Source: Pseudisothecium myosuroides (taxonomy: Eukaryota; Streptophyta; Bryopsida; Hypnales; Lembophyllaceae). Taken from it: a stretch of 64,000 nucleotides of DNA. Location of the stretch: NCBI GenBank assembly GCA_951799445.1, contig OX637295.1:3162001-3226000 (forward strand), read 5' to 3'. The notes beneath the pieces were generated by a model that was not told where the DNA came from, made no database searches, and worked only from the letters and a program-made list of their open reading frames with translations. Positions 9,505 to 21,544 of this stretch are shown in pieces (within the stretch, counting starts at the first letter, position 1; each line of letters begins with the position of its first letter). Both the position numbers and the translations under genes were made by a program.

Positions 9505-10960
9505 AAGTAGCTCGATCGTTGCGATCATGACAACTGCTCGAGATCACTGTCGACTGTCGACGAATGTACCGAGACTTGGCAAGGATTTCTGCTTCATTTT
9601 AAAAAAAACGACCAATTCCGGGGCCAATTCTTTTCTTTCCGCGATAAGTGCTTCAATCGAAGAATTCTTTGCTCTTGAATGCCAGTGACAGCTAGCTAGC
9701 TTATCCGGCCTCCGGCAGAATATGGAAATACCATGGAGATCTCGATCATTCCAATAGTACAGTTAGCATTCGACCATGAGCTCGATCGGAACTCAAACTT
9801 CCTTTCCGTTTGTACAGATTCATTTTAGATGACTAGAGTAGTAAGTTCCTGATTCTTTGTTCACACATTGTGACAGTTAACGATTTGAAAAGATTACCGC
9901 TGGCAGCCTTGAAGCTGCTCAGACACTCGTTATACATTATACACGCGACTGATATATTGCATGAAAGACTTTACACTTCAGTGACTTGTATGCGGGTTTC
10001 AAATTGGTTCTTGGACATCTGCATGTAAACGTTGGGGCTCACTTGTGAGCTGCATCTGACTGATCAATCGATGGCGAGCAAATCATATGCGTCATCATTT
10101 TCACGAGTTACGAACTACCTGTAGTCCTATTGAAGAACTAATATCGACATTCAAACACGGTAATGCAGTGGAATAGAACAGTTACAAAATCTTTTTCCGT
10201 CAGGTATATCATGCATGTTGTCCTTAACTCTTGGTGATGAAAGAAGATCTATTTCGACAAATTGAAGTGTAACTTCGAACACCTGATGACTCTGCCATAA
10301 GCCCCGTCTCAAAATTCAACACTTGGCATACTTATATATTCAACTTCAATATCCTTTAATTAGCTGCCTCCAATTATGATCGGTTGCTAGACCATCATTT
10401 GGAAGAAACAACGAGTGATTTTCACAAATCTTATCCTCCATGCTGGCAATCGGCTTAGGACTGAAGAGAGAAGCGTCAAATCCAAGTGTAAAAACTACTT
10501 GGTAAACTGCGTCAGTGGTGCTATTCTTTAAAATGGTGCGTTTCAGATTCGTGACATTCGAGAGCTAGCATTGCACTAGGAACTAGGACGGGTACAGATC
10601 TGGTCGGAATTCCAGTCGGGCGACAAAATAATGTACCCATTTCTCGAAATTTCGCCATGTTACAGAATGGGTGGATCAACTTTTGAGTTTGAATCCGCTA
10701 TTGTTGATTTATCACTCTGAAAGCCGGACTTATGATCAATGATTGTTTTCACGTCTAGTTCAAACTCATGACTTCGCACCCATTTCCGCCGCAATCATTT
10801 CACCGATCGACTTTGCACTGTCTGTACACCATTGCATGAAATAAAATTCTTAATGCGCTCCCTGTACATGTCACTTGATTGCTTGACATTGAATTCATAA
10901 CCAGTCCAATGGGATACTTAGTGACGCAAGAAATTGACTTCCATCATAAAGCGTCGAGTT

Positions 10961-11092
10961 CATTAAATTGGCGATATTCCACAAGCCAAAACTTGTGACC
11001 AATATCTTCACGAAGGTCTAATTCCAGGCCACAAACTACATTTGGGTTTCAGCCGCGCCAAAGTAATGGAATATCGCCAATTTAACGAAATT
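10961..11092. mobile_element. Short MITE with ATTGGCGATATTCCA inverted ends
   Basis: The left end CATTAAATTGGCGATATTCC is the inverse of the right end GGAATATCGCCAATTTAACG. Matching copies are at 23939-24071 (unit 3) and about 61243-61382 (unit 5), so it was in the unit before amplification. Related ends occur at 8061, 21395 and about 41980. Confidence 0.65.
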
Positions 11093-11751
11093 GAAGCGCG
11101 CGGGAATTGGCATTAGGACCAGTCAACATGAATAGATTCTGCTCTACATCACCTACTTTAATTGATGCACGGTGGGTTCCACTTCGAGTGGGCTTAATTC
11201 ATCGAGCTAGCTCCTGCACAGCCCAATCGATCCGGGATTCGATCGGGGATTCGATCTAATTTGTAACCTAGTTCTAATCTCATAGGTACTAGCTCGTGAG
11301 TTGGGAAGCTGAAAAGTCCTTTGATCTGAACTTCGCTGGTCTTAACGATCAACCTCAGATTGCAAGTGGACGAGGGCGTCTGCATTCTTCTCCGAAAATA
11401 CGGATGGGCACGACAGCGCTGTACACTTGTACACTTGTCTGTACGTGCCTGTTAGTATGTCACCAGTGCGCGCAGTTGAAGCGAAGTACTGTAGTGAATC
11501 AACAAAACAATGCAGGTGCACCGATCCCTGTCAACCTAGTAGTTATAAGCTACTGCTACCGACACTTCAACCAATCAGCAGTGCTGCCCAGTGCCGTCGT
11601 TCACCATATTCAGACTAGCTTCATAGAGCTTCAAATGCAAATGGTCCCGGACGCACACGGCATGACAATCTAATCGCTTGATACACGTACAAGATACACA
11701 CGTTTGATCGGAAGGGGATGCTCAAGATAAAATTTCTCTTCACTTTGAGGT

Positions 11752-11759
11752 CTTTTATA
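11752..11759 (-). promoter_or_regulatory. Conserved TATAAAAG downstream of gene B, unit 2
   Basis: TATAAAAG on the minus strand, preceded by a CCAAT word, lies about 360 bases beyond the end of gene B and points the same way as B. It is kept in units 3 and 5. No conserved long frame follows; see findings. Confidence 0.45.
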
Positions 11760-12121
11760 CATTGCCAACCAGGAATTGGCTCAGACCAAAGAATGGCAGC
11801 TACTCTACGTCAGGCCCCCTGCTCTACAAAAACGGGGTCCCAAAGAATGTTTGTTTGAATGATCTACGATTCCGAATGTCGGAACTAGCGGGTCAACTAA
11901 TTTGACACCAATGTTTTCTGGCAGATCTACCGAAAGGATGAAGCCTCGGAGAAAAATTCTCTCTCTCTCGAGATTCTGAACCATCGCCTCCGCATTTCTA
12001 GCTTGGGCAACTGGTCACTCGGAGTGACTACCATTGCTCGGTGTTTGTATTGATCGCAGTATGTACAAAATTGTTGAATATCAGTTGGCACTTGATCTCC
12101 ACGTACTCAAGTCGGATTCTT

Positions 12122-12307
12122 TCAGAAGCCCTTTCCGGGTCTCCACTTGGAGGATCCTCCGTCCCCTTCGCAGCCGTCGTCGCAGCCGCAGCAGTGCGAG
12201 GGCGGCCTCCATCTGGAGGATCCGCCATCGCCTTCACAGTCTTCGTAGTCCCCAGAGTAGGATGACGGGTTCCATTTCGAACCACCTCCATCACCTTGCG
12301 CACCCAT
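12122..12307 (-). CDS. GDGG-repeat Cys-containing short protein, family B copy 1 (61 aa)
   Basis: Three degenerate repeats, GDGGGSKWNPS, GDGGSSRWRPPS and GDGGSSKWRPGKGF, are separated by an acidic linker (GDYEDCE) and a Cys-rich linker (HCCGCDDGCE). The protein starts MGAQ at an ATG with A at -3 and G at +4. The track of open codons continues upstream of it but without an ATG. Five cysteines could bind metal or form disulfides. There is no signal peptide, so secretion by the classical route is unlikely. The repeat is clearly related to family A although the flanking DNA is not, so the peptide is the conserved entity. The encoded protein is identical to copy 2 at 22724-22909. Confidence 0.75.
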   Translation of the reverse strand: MGAQGDGGGSKWNPSSYSGDYEDCEGDGGSSRWRPPSHCCGCDDGCEGDGGSSKWRPGKGF

Positions 12308-12630
12308 TATATTGCAATGCCTTGGCACAGGAAGAACCTCAAGTGCTGAACTTTGCTGTCAAGTCTTACTACGAATTTATCTACTCACTTCCTTCGAAAC
12401 TGGGATGATCTCTGAACCGTGGATCAAAACTTGCACTGCCCTTTTGCAAGAATTAATACTCAAGCCGGGACTAGACTCAAGCTAGCTTCTCCCTTTGAAA
12501 GCGAAGAACCAGTGACTGAAGATTGATCTTTGAATTGGCTGGTAACTCGAATCGAATGCGAGGTAGCGGGTTTGGCTGATGTTGAAGAGCTGTAATGAGT
12601 TGTGAGTGAGGAATGGAGGCCAGTGCGGAT

Positions 12631-12640
12631 CCTTAAATGG
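12631..12640 (-). promoter_or_regulatory. Probable TATA region of gene B copy 1
   Basis: The minus strand reads CCATTTAAGG here. Unit 5 has CATATAAGG at the same place, which is the better TATA form. It lies about 325 bases before the B start codon. Confidence 0.5.
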
Positions 12641-14029
12641 GGTTGGGAGCTTGAGTTCCACTACGCAGTCAGTCGGGCCGGATGTTGACCGCATGGTCAA
12701 AGTTGCTGACCCACGTCGGTATGACACTATGACCAAGAACGCGCCTTGGAAGAGGATGGATGAGAAAAGAGCCTCCGTGGATGAGAACGAGCGAACGAAC
12801 TGGCACGATCGTCAAAGCTCCTGGTTCTGTTCCAAGACTGAGGCGGCAACACTGATGAATGCACGAAACGAGGACCACGGAGGGTGCCACACTGCCACGG
12901 AACAAAGAAACGAACAAAACTGAAAGAAAAAGAGAAGAAAGCCGAAAAGAAATGGTCGAGGACCTGGGACCTGGGAGCCACGTGCCGAGCTTTCAGTGTG
13001 GAAATGGAGGAGCCCATGGCCTTCAGATCACCATCTTTATCTTTCAGTCTCAGGGTGGAACCTGGGCTAGATTTCACTCCAATTGATTTATGAAAAAACC
13101 TTATTAACCCCTAAATGACGGACCCATGACCGCTGATTCCAAGCTTCACTGTCCATCACTCAATTTGCTTCCATTTTGCAATTAGATATGTACAAAAAAA
13201 TTTGCATTTATTTTTTAGAGATGAAATTACTTGTCTTCTTTACTTCACAAAAATTTTAGATTTTTTGTGAAAAATTGATTTTTTTGAGAATTTTTGAAGA
13301 AAAAGTGAAGAAAAATCACATCAAATAGAAAATCATTTCAAAAAATCTGAAAATTTCACCATGTGTGTATATTACAATGAAAAACATCATAGTGCAAACT
13401 CAATTTCCTTGTCATTCTAAAACTAGAAAATAATAGACATTGAAAATACATTCAAAGTTCAAATTGCAATAAAATATTCAATATATGGGCAATTTCTCCA
13501 AACTTCAAATTGGCATAGAAACTTGAGTAGATGAATTTCACTTTGTAAGTTGGGCTCAAGTTGAAAAAATATCATTTTTGTGGAGAAATTTCAGGTTTAG
13601 ATCAAGGAGCAACAACTTCTCAAATTACACTAAAATAACACATTTTGTGATCCATTTCTTTTATTGAAAACTTAATTGGAACCTCTTTATAACCCAACAT
13701 GAAAGGTCAACACAAAAATATGGATGATAAAATGCTTTCAAACTCTCTTCGGTTCATTGGATTGTCATCCAAATTATAGGGAATAGTCTTGGCGTCGCTT
13801 CTGGGTTAAACTAGTATATACCGTGATGAACATTGGTGAGGACCACTGTACAGTACTATACATAGTAGCCATAATTACATTAGTACATTAGTATAAGTAT
13901 TTTCCCCTAAAGTCCCAAGGCTTGTTTTCCATCAAAAACCATTCAAAATTGCCATTTCTAAAGCAATGAGCAAAAAAATTGAAAAATGTTTTTTTTGCAA
14001 ATTTAACTGTAGGATCTTGTACTAGACTA

Positions 14030-16453
14030 CACTAAAAAGGGTATTTAGTGTTGGCAACACTATTTGCGAACCATGACACTAAATATCATTTACCCTACTA
14101 AAGTAAGTAACACTAAATGTAATTTCTAACACTAAAAGTACTCTATGGTAAATCTGAAATATGAAGAGGTTTACATTTAGTGTTAGAAGGTAAAAAAAGA
14201 ATTTGGAAAGAAAAAGATTAAAGACAAGGAAAATGATGAAAGGATTAGAAAATGTGGAAAACATGTGCAATAAAAGAAGTGTTTTGAACATCAAATAAGG
14301 GAAAAAAAATTAATATTTAGAGCAAAAAAAATATAGATTTCGTACTTGGGCTGGAACTTATTGTCCATGGAAGTATGGTTCATGCTTGGCTATAATTTCC
14401 TGCAAATGTGGAAAAAATTGATTGACACTCCAAGTGCCATCAATACCCAAAGCCATACCCGATCTAATCATAGCTTTCCTAGCATATGACAAATTATTAC
14501 AATCTACCTCTTTGTTTACATCCTCAATGCTATATTGCTATCCGCAGCCAGCTGTAGGAAAAATCTTTTTCTTGGATTTGTGAGTTTTCCTGACCATTGC
14601 CCATCAACCCGAGGAGTATTTTGCCAAGCATTGACTGCAATGAGCTCGGCCTTTTTTGCTTCCCATCACTTGGTCTAAGCATCCTTGACCTTGGAAATGA
14701 TGAATGTATCCGCCAATTGATATAAATGTGTAGAACAAGGTAGCAAGTACCTAAGTGTGGCCTGTTTTGATCCCAAAACAGCCGATAATGTTGGGGTCAT
14801 ACTATGGCTTGTACAATTGTCAACCCAAATGACTTTTGTACGGCCATAAACATCAGCTTGGAAGGCTCAGGGTTCAGCAAAAAATTCAGCAAAAAGTGCT
14901 TGGTCCATCCAGCCCTTAGGCCTAGATGACTAGATTTGTAACATACTCCTGGAATATTGTCTTCGAAGCCCCAAATAGGATAATTGCTGTTGGAATTGAT
15001 AAAAATCAACATAGGGGCTTCAATCATTGATCTACGTCCCCCGGAAATTCTAATGACCATGGTCATAGAATCTCCCCCCGAAACCACTTCGGCATACTTG
15101 ACACTCGTGTCTCCCCTAAATCCCAATGTCTGACCATTGTCTAAATTTACAACAAAATGAGTTTTGTCAATGTTTTCCATGAGATTTTCATCGAAAACAC
15201 CGGCTTGGAACCCTCTTTGCAGCACACCTAGATGGTAAGCTATTGCCCTCTCAATTTGTAGTTCCTTCTCGGGACTACAAGACAAACGTCTCCTTTGTGA
15301 CAACAAAACAATGTTGTGCACATGCATAAATTGTTGAACCCAACTTGGGGTCAACTTGGGGTCAACTTGGCCGTGAGTAGGACATTGTCCTTTGGATCAC
15401 GAGATTCGGCTGTATATGGAGAGGTAGGATCTAATAAGATGGTCATAGCCAGCTCAATGAGTAATTTGGATGAAAATTTGACCCCAGCCTTTCTAAATCT
15501 GTCAAATGCATCCAAAAGTATAGGGTAGATCCAAAGTATCCATTCAGCTCACTTGGGCCCACGACCAAGAGCTGCCTTTGTGCGGAGTTGTTTTCGCCTA
15601 CCATCCCAGCTCCTACTGCATGGAATTGGTGGAGATGTGTTGTCCGCCTCTCCTTCATTGCAAAATTGTTGACGTTGAGCCCACCAACGGGAAGCTTAAA
15701 CAAGGTTGGCACTCCTTTGAGCTTGAAAATGCTCGGGAAATGTATTGAATGTGCAAATGTAGAGCCTAGGAAAGTCGTGCACAAGTTCATCTTGAACCAT
15801 CCAAGTGATGATGCGTTTGCGAATAGCAATTGTAGAAACTTGTTGTAAGCGTCGGGGTGTGGAATTGCTCGGTGGGGCATCGGCCATGGCGGATTCCTAA
15901 AATGGAAAGCAAAAGATCAGCCCATAAAAAAACGTCGACAGGTCGCTGGGAAGATGAGTAAAAAAAAAAAAAAGGTCAACGAATCAATGAGCAGGGGAAA
16001 ACAAACCTGGATGAAGTTGAAATTGTTGCAACAAGGAGCGATGGAGCAATCGGGAGCGGGAATAGGCGGGAGATTCAAACCGCTCACGGGAAGCAGGAAT
16101 GCGGGAGTATATACCACCACCACCCCAAAAAAATTCACTCACTCAAGGAATTGTAAGTGTGGAGAAGCGGGACAGCAATAGAGGAGAAGAAGCCAAGCTG
16201 CAAGTAAGGTAACCAAGTCGGAATGGAAGAGAGGCCCAAAAGGCAACATACAAGGTAAGGTCGCAAAAATAGATTGCAAAGGAAGTCTAGGGAAGAAGTC
16301 CAAGGAAGGAGATGACAAAAGTGAAGACAACACAAAGGCGGCGCATTGAAGTTTAGCACTACACTAATCGTCCTAAAATTGACATTTAGTGTAGGATCAA
16401 GTAGGGTGGTAATTACACTAAATGTAATCCAACACTAAATACCCTTTTTAGTG
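14030..16453 (-). mobile_element. TA-flanked DNA transposon with DDE transposase (2424 bp)
   Basis: The left end CACTAAAAAGGGTATTTAGT is perfectly inverted at the right end. TA dinucleotides at 14028-14029 and 16454-16455 fit a Tc1/mariner-like TA duplication. Subterminal copies of ACATTTAGTGT or its inverse follow inside both ends (near 14110, 14173, 16382 and 16416). The element contains a minus-strand DDE-type transposase relic and sits in the palindrome centre, outside both arms. Confidence 0.85.
14358..15887 (-). pseudogene. Decayed DDE transposase (pogo/CENP-B-like)
   Basis: The longest piece (14797-15354) includes NIDKTHFVVNLDNG, which I read as the first catalytic Asp region, and GDTSVKYAEVVSGG. 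After a frameshift the chain resumes with VIWVDNCTSH (second Asp) and PCSTHLYQLADTFI, then hits stops after KVKDA. The N-terminal piece (MADAPPSNSTPRRLQQ, from 15887) lies in another frame. At least two frameshifts and several stops make it inactive. The superfamily is inferred from these motifs together with the TA duplication. Family assignment beyond DDE is tentative. Confidence 0.75.
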
Positions 16454-16803
16454 TAGTGGACAAATGTGTGGAAGAAATTTCATAAACTTTGACCATGTAG
16501 ATTGCATGATATTTGCATTTAAAGTGAAGGAAACAAGTTTTTTTGCACCTTGCTCAACTATATTTTTCGTCTTTGATTCTTTGAACCTTCAAAACTTAAA
16601 ATTTTTGCTTCACTGCTTTTGAATCTCTAATTTTATATGATGGAGAATTGAGTTGAGGCCTTGAGGGTCTAGGTTTTATTTATTTATTTATTTTTAAAAC
16701 ACTTATTTTCACTCATTAAAAAATTAATGCGAAGAAGTAGGTTTAAGATTGAGATAAAATTTAAATTGTTAATACCTCTAAGATGGAATTGAACTACACT
16801 AAT

Positions 16804-17538
16804 GGGTGAATGCAAGAAAACCTGTACTATTTTGCATCGCATCTTGCGTTTTGATTAGTTTTTTTGCCATAACTTTTGCATTCTGGCTCCAGATGACTCA
16901 AGATTTATAGGTAAGGTACTCATGACTATTATACACCTTGCCTAATTTTTTTGTAATTTTCAAAAATAATTTATTGTCCAAAAATAGCCCCCAATTATAT
17001 GTCACACTTGCCAATTTAGAGGTTTTTAGTACTATTTATTACCCTAAAAAATAAATTTTGAGCTGAAATTTGGAGGGCATGGTCTTCTAGTAGACTTATA
17101 GCTATGCAAGGAAGGAATTCTATATTTAATTGTTAATTGTATGTGATGTGGAAGTCCACAAAGTGTGCTTCTTTCTGCTTACATTTTGAAACATATAAAA
17201 TATTATTTTGGAGTTTTTGGGGGTGAATGACCATCTCCATAGAGTTGTTACAAATGGCCAATTTTTATTTTATGTATTTAATTTTGTTTCCTATTTTAAA
17301 CTAATTTATACATCAAGGTATCCATTTTCTTGAAATTTGGCACTTCTTTAGTTCTCTAGCTTAAAGAATTTTTCTATGCATTTCCTTTGGTGGTTACCTT
17401 CATCTTAAAGGGGTATATGTTAGCAATATTTTTTTTGTTTCTTAAAAATTATTTTTCTAATTTTATAGTAATCCAAAAGAAAAATCATGAATATTATAAA
17501 AACGCAACAAAATTGGCAAGTGTTTCCTGCATTTATCC
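16804..17538. mobile_element. GGGTGATTGCAAG-family element (735 bp), TSD TAAT
   Basis: The left end GGGTGAATGCAAGAAAAC faces the right end GTGTTTCCTGCATTTATCC. The bases TAAT at 16800-16803 are repeated at 17539-17542. The interior is AT-rich and non-coding. A sister copy in the same orientation is 56810-58386. Confidence 0.8.
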
Positions 17539-17555
17539 TAATCTCAATGGTGAGA

Positions 17556-17913
17556 CATTAGAGAAAATTTCAAGCCTCCGGAGTGCTGCTCCAGAGCCCT
17601 CTAAGTTACCCTGAAATTTGTTTTTTTTTGGCTGGAAAAATCGTTTTTTCCCTATTCTCACCAACCTGAAATTGCAGTGGCAGTGGCGCAGGAACCGAGT
17701 TTTACGAGTTAATTTTTTTAATTTTTTTGCATCTTAAAAAAATGATTAAAAAAATAACAGTAATAATAATCGCAAAGTCTAACTATTTCGGCGAGCAGTC
17801 AGCTTGGCTGTCTGCTCACTGCGGAACTTTTCTAGAGTGACAGACCAAGCTTTGAAATAGCTTGGTTTGTCACTACGAAACCGCCCTCCGGAGGGCTGAA
17901 ATTTCCTCTAATG
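17556..17913. mobile_element. CATTAGAG-terminus element, short form (358 bp)
   Basis: CATTAGAGAAAATTTCAAGC at the left is inverted as GGGCTGAAATTTCCTCTAAT at the right. It contains the subterminal words CTCCGGAGGGC and a CAAGCT hairpin (near 17850). Its internal flanks match both ends of the 3-kb element at 43642-46674 in inverse orientation, so it looks like an internally deleted form. No target duplication is obvious. Confidence 0.75.
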
Positions 17914-18491
17914 ATTGTTCTAGCAAGAGATCTTTAAAAACTTTTCTTTTTGAAAAATTGTGAAAATTGAGTTCTAAAATGATTCCTGTAAGTTTTTTTT
18001 CAAGAAGATGCTATAATTGCCCGAAAAACAAGATTTTCCATAACTTTCTTATAAGAAATCCAAATGGAATGCATCAAAGCTTTTCATATAGATAAAAATA
18101 TAATCTATATAAAATAATTTTTTTAATTTTTAATTTGAAGTTTTTTTGAGGGTTTTTTTTCTACCCGACGGACTAAAAAAAGGGCTTTTTGTTCCATAAC
18201 TTTTGCTCTCAGGCTCTGATGTAAATAATAATGATATTTTGGGAAAGTTAACCTCTTTTTCTACCTTCTCAAAAAATTCTAAAAATATTGACAAATATTG
18301 AGATTGTAAGAGCCTGCCCAAAATCCATTTTGTCCCCAAGAGGACAACAGAACATTTAGGGGTTATTAAGCTAAGTAGTCGGTTGTCCAATTTAACCAAC
18401 TAGTATAAAAAGTCTTTGTACTATTAAATTAAGTTTAATAAGAGATTAAAAGTGCACAATGAAATTTGGAATATTGTATTCATTTTCTAAG

Positions 18492-18745
18492 CATTAGAGG
18501 AAATTTGGCCCTTGCGCAGGATTCACTTGTTTGACTATATGAAAATGTGCAATTACATAAAAAAATTAAATAAAAATTAATTATTTTTTAGTTTTTTCCC
18601 CACATGAATCACCTAGTGTGCCATGCAGGACTAGGGACTAAAAATTTAAATTTAAAATAATAATAATAATAATAATTTTCCCCTTGGATTTGAACATCAG
18701 TCGAAAGTGAAATAGCTCTCCACTGGGGCCTAATTTTCTCTAATG
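18492..18745. mobile_element. CATTAGAG-terminus MITE (254 bp)
   Basis: The left end CATTAGAGGAAATTTGGCCC is inverted as GGGGCCTAATTTTCTCTAAT at the right. The interior is AT-rich, with a run of TAA repeats at about 18655-18677. It belongs to the same terminus family as 17556-17913. Confidence 0.7.
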
Positions 18746-20258
18746 GCCAATAGGTGTGATTTACCTAAAGTTTGTCATCATTATGAAGGTGAACAGATAT
18801 AGGAAAAATTTGAAAACAATTTCACCGTTTTCTTCAAAAGTACATTTTAACCCCTAAAGGACCAAGCTGCGTTTTTTAGGCAAGATAGCGATTTTGGGCA
18901 GCTCACTACAAATGAAATTTTTATTCTTTTTCTTTGAAATTTTCACACAACTTGGGGACAAGGTTTTTCTTTAAAGTCCAATAATTTTCATAACTTTTGA
19001 TTACATGGTTAAAAAACTTATTGTATAATAGAGTTATTTGTAAAGTCCCCCCCACTTTGGGCATGACTTTTTTTGAAGTTGAGAAGGCAATTGTAGTTGA
19101 AGCGTCAAACTATTTTGCAAGATACTTATGTCACACGACTTCAAAAGTGGGGACCAAACTTTTTTAGGCACCATTTTGATGGAAAAATAAGTTTCATACC
19201 CACTTTTATTTTGACTTTTTTAACTCAACCGGCTTTTTCACAAAACTCATGGGTTTAAACCCCGGTTTAGTGTACTTTACGAATAACTCAAATATGTAAT
19301 TTTTTTTTCAGCCGGGCAATCCGGGCAAATTAAAAAAATAATTGTTTTCATTTTTCAAAAAGAAAAATTTGAATTTGGTTTTCTAGATTTATATCTATAT
19401 GGAAAGCTTTGAATCATTCCATTTTTATCAATGGCATGAAAGTTATAAGGAGTCTTAGTTTGTGGGCAATTATAAATTCTCTACTCTAAAATAAACTTTG
19501 ACATTATTTATTTCTCTCAATTTTTCAATATTTTTGGAAAAAAATAATAGGATGTAGATTGTCTATTACAACATTGCAACTGTTGGGATTGGCATTTTTC
19601 AATTCCATAACAAAGTTCTTAAAAATTTAGTATTTTAATTCATTCTCTACTTCTTTCTACTTACTATTTTTTCCTATATGTTGTACAATTTCAAATGATT
19701 TGAGATTTTTTAAGCATGTAGCCAACTTGCCTTGAAGAAATAATCCAAAGAGTAACCACCATTTTGGACATTTTTAGCTAACTTTCCTTAAAGAATGAAC
19801 CCAAAGAAGCACCACCCTTTTAGACATCTTTTCATACAAATGTCACCTTGTGAAGTGTGACATTTTTCAGGGCCAAAATAAAGATTTTTGTCAATTCAAA
19901 TGCTAATATCTTGCAATTTCTGCTGTGAAAATTTCTGAAATGTTTTCTACAACTTTTTGAAACACTTTACTACAAGATTCTACAGTTATTTGTGTCCAAA
20001 AAAAGTTTTTTTCTAAAATTTGGTAGTTGTACTAGAATTGGCAGTTTAGGAGTATTTTTGATGTTCAAAACATAGTCAAGGAACTATAGAGGTTAATGGG
20101 TTTTGGAGGATTCCTTAGAGGGCTTATGGAGATCCCATTATTTTCATAATGACATGGATTTATTATTGTGAGAAATTTTCTTGAACTTATGTTTATCGAA
20201 CTACTAGTTCATAGTCTAGAGTAATATGAGATTATATACAATATTGACTAATAGAAAT

Positions 20259-21013
20259 GGTGATTGCTTGATGATTTTGTTGCATTTTCATGGTATTCAT
20301 GTTTTTTTTGTTTTTGAAGATTTTTAATATAAAAATGATAGTTTTTAAATTTTTTTAAACATATGGCTAGTGCATATACCTTTGAGAAGATTGGACCCTA
20401 GGAAGAGAAGGCATAGAAATTTTTTCTAAACATGATAACTAATAAAGTGAAAAATCTTTAAAAATTACATATTTCAACGTTTTAATTATGAAAGATAGAA
20501 AAAAAAATCAAAATTTTAAAATTTTAAAATTTAAAGTTAAAATTGTCCATTTGTAACAACTCTATAAAAATGATCATTCATGATTCACCAAAGAATCAAT
20601 CCACCAAAATAATAGTTTACATATTTCAAAATGCAAGAAGAAAGAAGCTCCTTTAGTGGACTTCCATACAACATACAATCTATTATTTATAAAATTCCTT
20701 AAAATAATAGCTACAAGTCTACTAGAAGACCATACCTTCCAAATTTCAATTCCAAATTCATCATTTTGGAACTAAATAGTACTAAAATCCTTCAAATTGG
20801 CAAGTATGACAAAAATTAGGCCATTACTCCATTAGGGGCTATTTTGGATAATAAAATATTTTTGAGAAATGTGAAAAAAAACTAGACAAAGTATATAATT
20901 AGACAATAGTGCCTTACTTATGAATCTTGAGTCATTTAGAGCCAGATTGCAAAAGTTATGGCCAAAAAACAAGTCAACTTACAAAAAAAAGTACAAGTGT
21001 TTTTTGCAATCAC
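20259..21013. mobile_element. GGTGATTGC-family element (755 bp)
   Basis: It runs from GGTGATTGCTTGATGATTTT to GTGTTTTTTGCAATCAC. Its internal sequence is the reverse complement of the 16804 element (for example the segment matching 17220-17250 near 20565). The target duplication is unclear. Confidence 0.6.
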
Positions 21014-21394
21014 GTACATGAGGTCGTCAATTGTAATTACATCAATTGGCCAAAAAATACTAAATTTCCATCTTGTACAATGTTCAAACTTCAAAGTATG
21101 CATTCTTTATAGTATTAGTTTAGGGATCATACAATTATTTTTTTTCAAGATGTAAGTATGTAACTAGTTGATTAAAAGCCCCTTTACATTTGAAAAAATG
21201 GCCAAATTTTTTTAAATTTTTTTCTACTCTCTAAATGATCAAATATAAAAATATTTATTCACTTGGAATTTTCATTTTTTCTATTTTGTGTATAACTTTT
21301 AGTAAATATTTTTTATAGTGTGGCTTAAATTTTTGTGAATACACCAATTTTTGTTAATATTCCAATTTGAATTTTGGAAAAATTCCTCATACAT

Positions 21395-21544
21395 GGGCAA
21401 TTTCGTTAAAATGGCGGTATTCCAAGTGCCACTTTGACGGTGTGCCATTTTCACCATCTAGGATTGGTATAGATTTCAAAACGGCTAACCTGAAATGTTT
21501 TCATGCCATTTAAAATAAATATTGCCAATTTAACGAAATTGCCC
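21395..21544. mobile_element. MITE with GGGCAATTTCGTTAAA inverted ends (150 bp)
   Basis: GGGCAATTTCGTTAAAATGG on the left is inverted as TTTAACGAAATTGCCC on the right. It sits exactly at the inner boundary of the right palindrome arm. The left arm at about 13487 carries only a short GGGCAATTTC remnant. Confidence 0.7.

Larger units (their letters stand above)
9505..12121. other. Region between the convergent genes A and B of unit 2
   Basis: No supported gene is seen. It holds a short MITE (10961-11092), a TATA box pointing leftward (11752-11759) and AT-moderate DNA with several GCTAGC words. Open frames at 11194-11385, 11296-11673 and 11427-11618 overlap each other on both strands and are not maintained in unit 5. 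Confidence 0.5.
8395..13520 (-). repeat. Amplicon unit 2: left arm of the near-perfect palindrome
   Basis: This is the reverse complement of 21545-26640 with only scattered single-base differences, for example the one-residue differences in the translated blocks at 11296-11673 and 12034-12408. It contains block D (8470-8960), gene A copy 2, an internal short MITE (10961-11092) and gene B copy 1. Similarity drops sharply outside these limits on both sides. Confidence 0.85.
13521..21544. other. Transposon-filled palindrome centre (B-B spacer)
   Basis: This unpaired centre separates units 2 and 3. It contains, in order, the DDE element (14030-16453), a 735-bp family element (16804-17538), two CATTAGAG elements (17556-17913 and 18492-18745), a further family element (20259-21013) and a MITE (21395-21544). 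The rest (13521-14029, 18746-20258, 21014-21394) is AT-rich, with TTAACCCCTAAA-type motifs near 18355 and 18849 and no supported gene. Confidence 0.7.

Noticed and set aside
9359..9688. 109-codon frame overlapping gene A in another register (also 25343-25672 and 62611-62949)
   Set aside because: Although longer than the GDGG frame, its codons change at first and second positions where the GDGG frame changes at third positions, and its end is not kept in copies 1 and 4. It is best explained as a shadow of the repeat.
12122..12328. Longer N-terminus of gene B starting at GTG (MPRHCNI...)
   Set aside because: Eukaryotic initiation at GTG is not expected, and the internal ATG (MGAQ) has a good context in all three copies.
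12041..12408. Several Arg/Ser-rich frames antisense to gene B (for example 12034-12408)
   Set aside because: They are the reverse reading of the GDGG repeats and their flanks. Mirror and unit 5 copies break outside the repeat.
12727..13077. 116-codon frame upstream of gene B (also 21954-22304)
   Set aside because: It begins at GTG, overlaps the B promoter and is not kept in unit 5, where the matching frame (59399-59677) has a different composition after about 25 codons.
14030..16453. CACTA-superfamily assignment for the 2.4-kb element
   Set aside because: The 3 bases outside the ends (CTA and TAG) are not a direct repeat, whereas the 2-bp TA is, and the transposase motifs are of another type.
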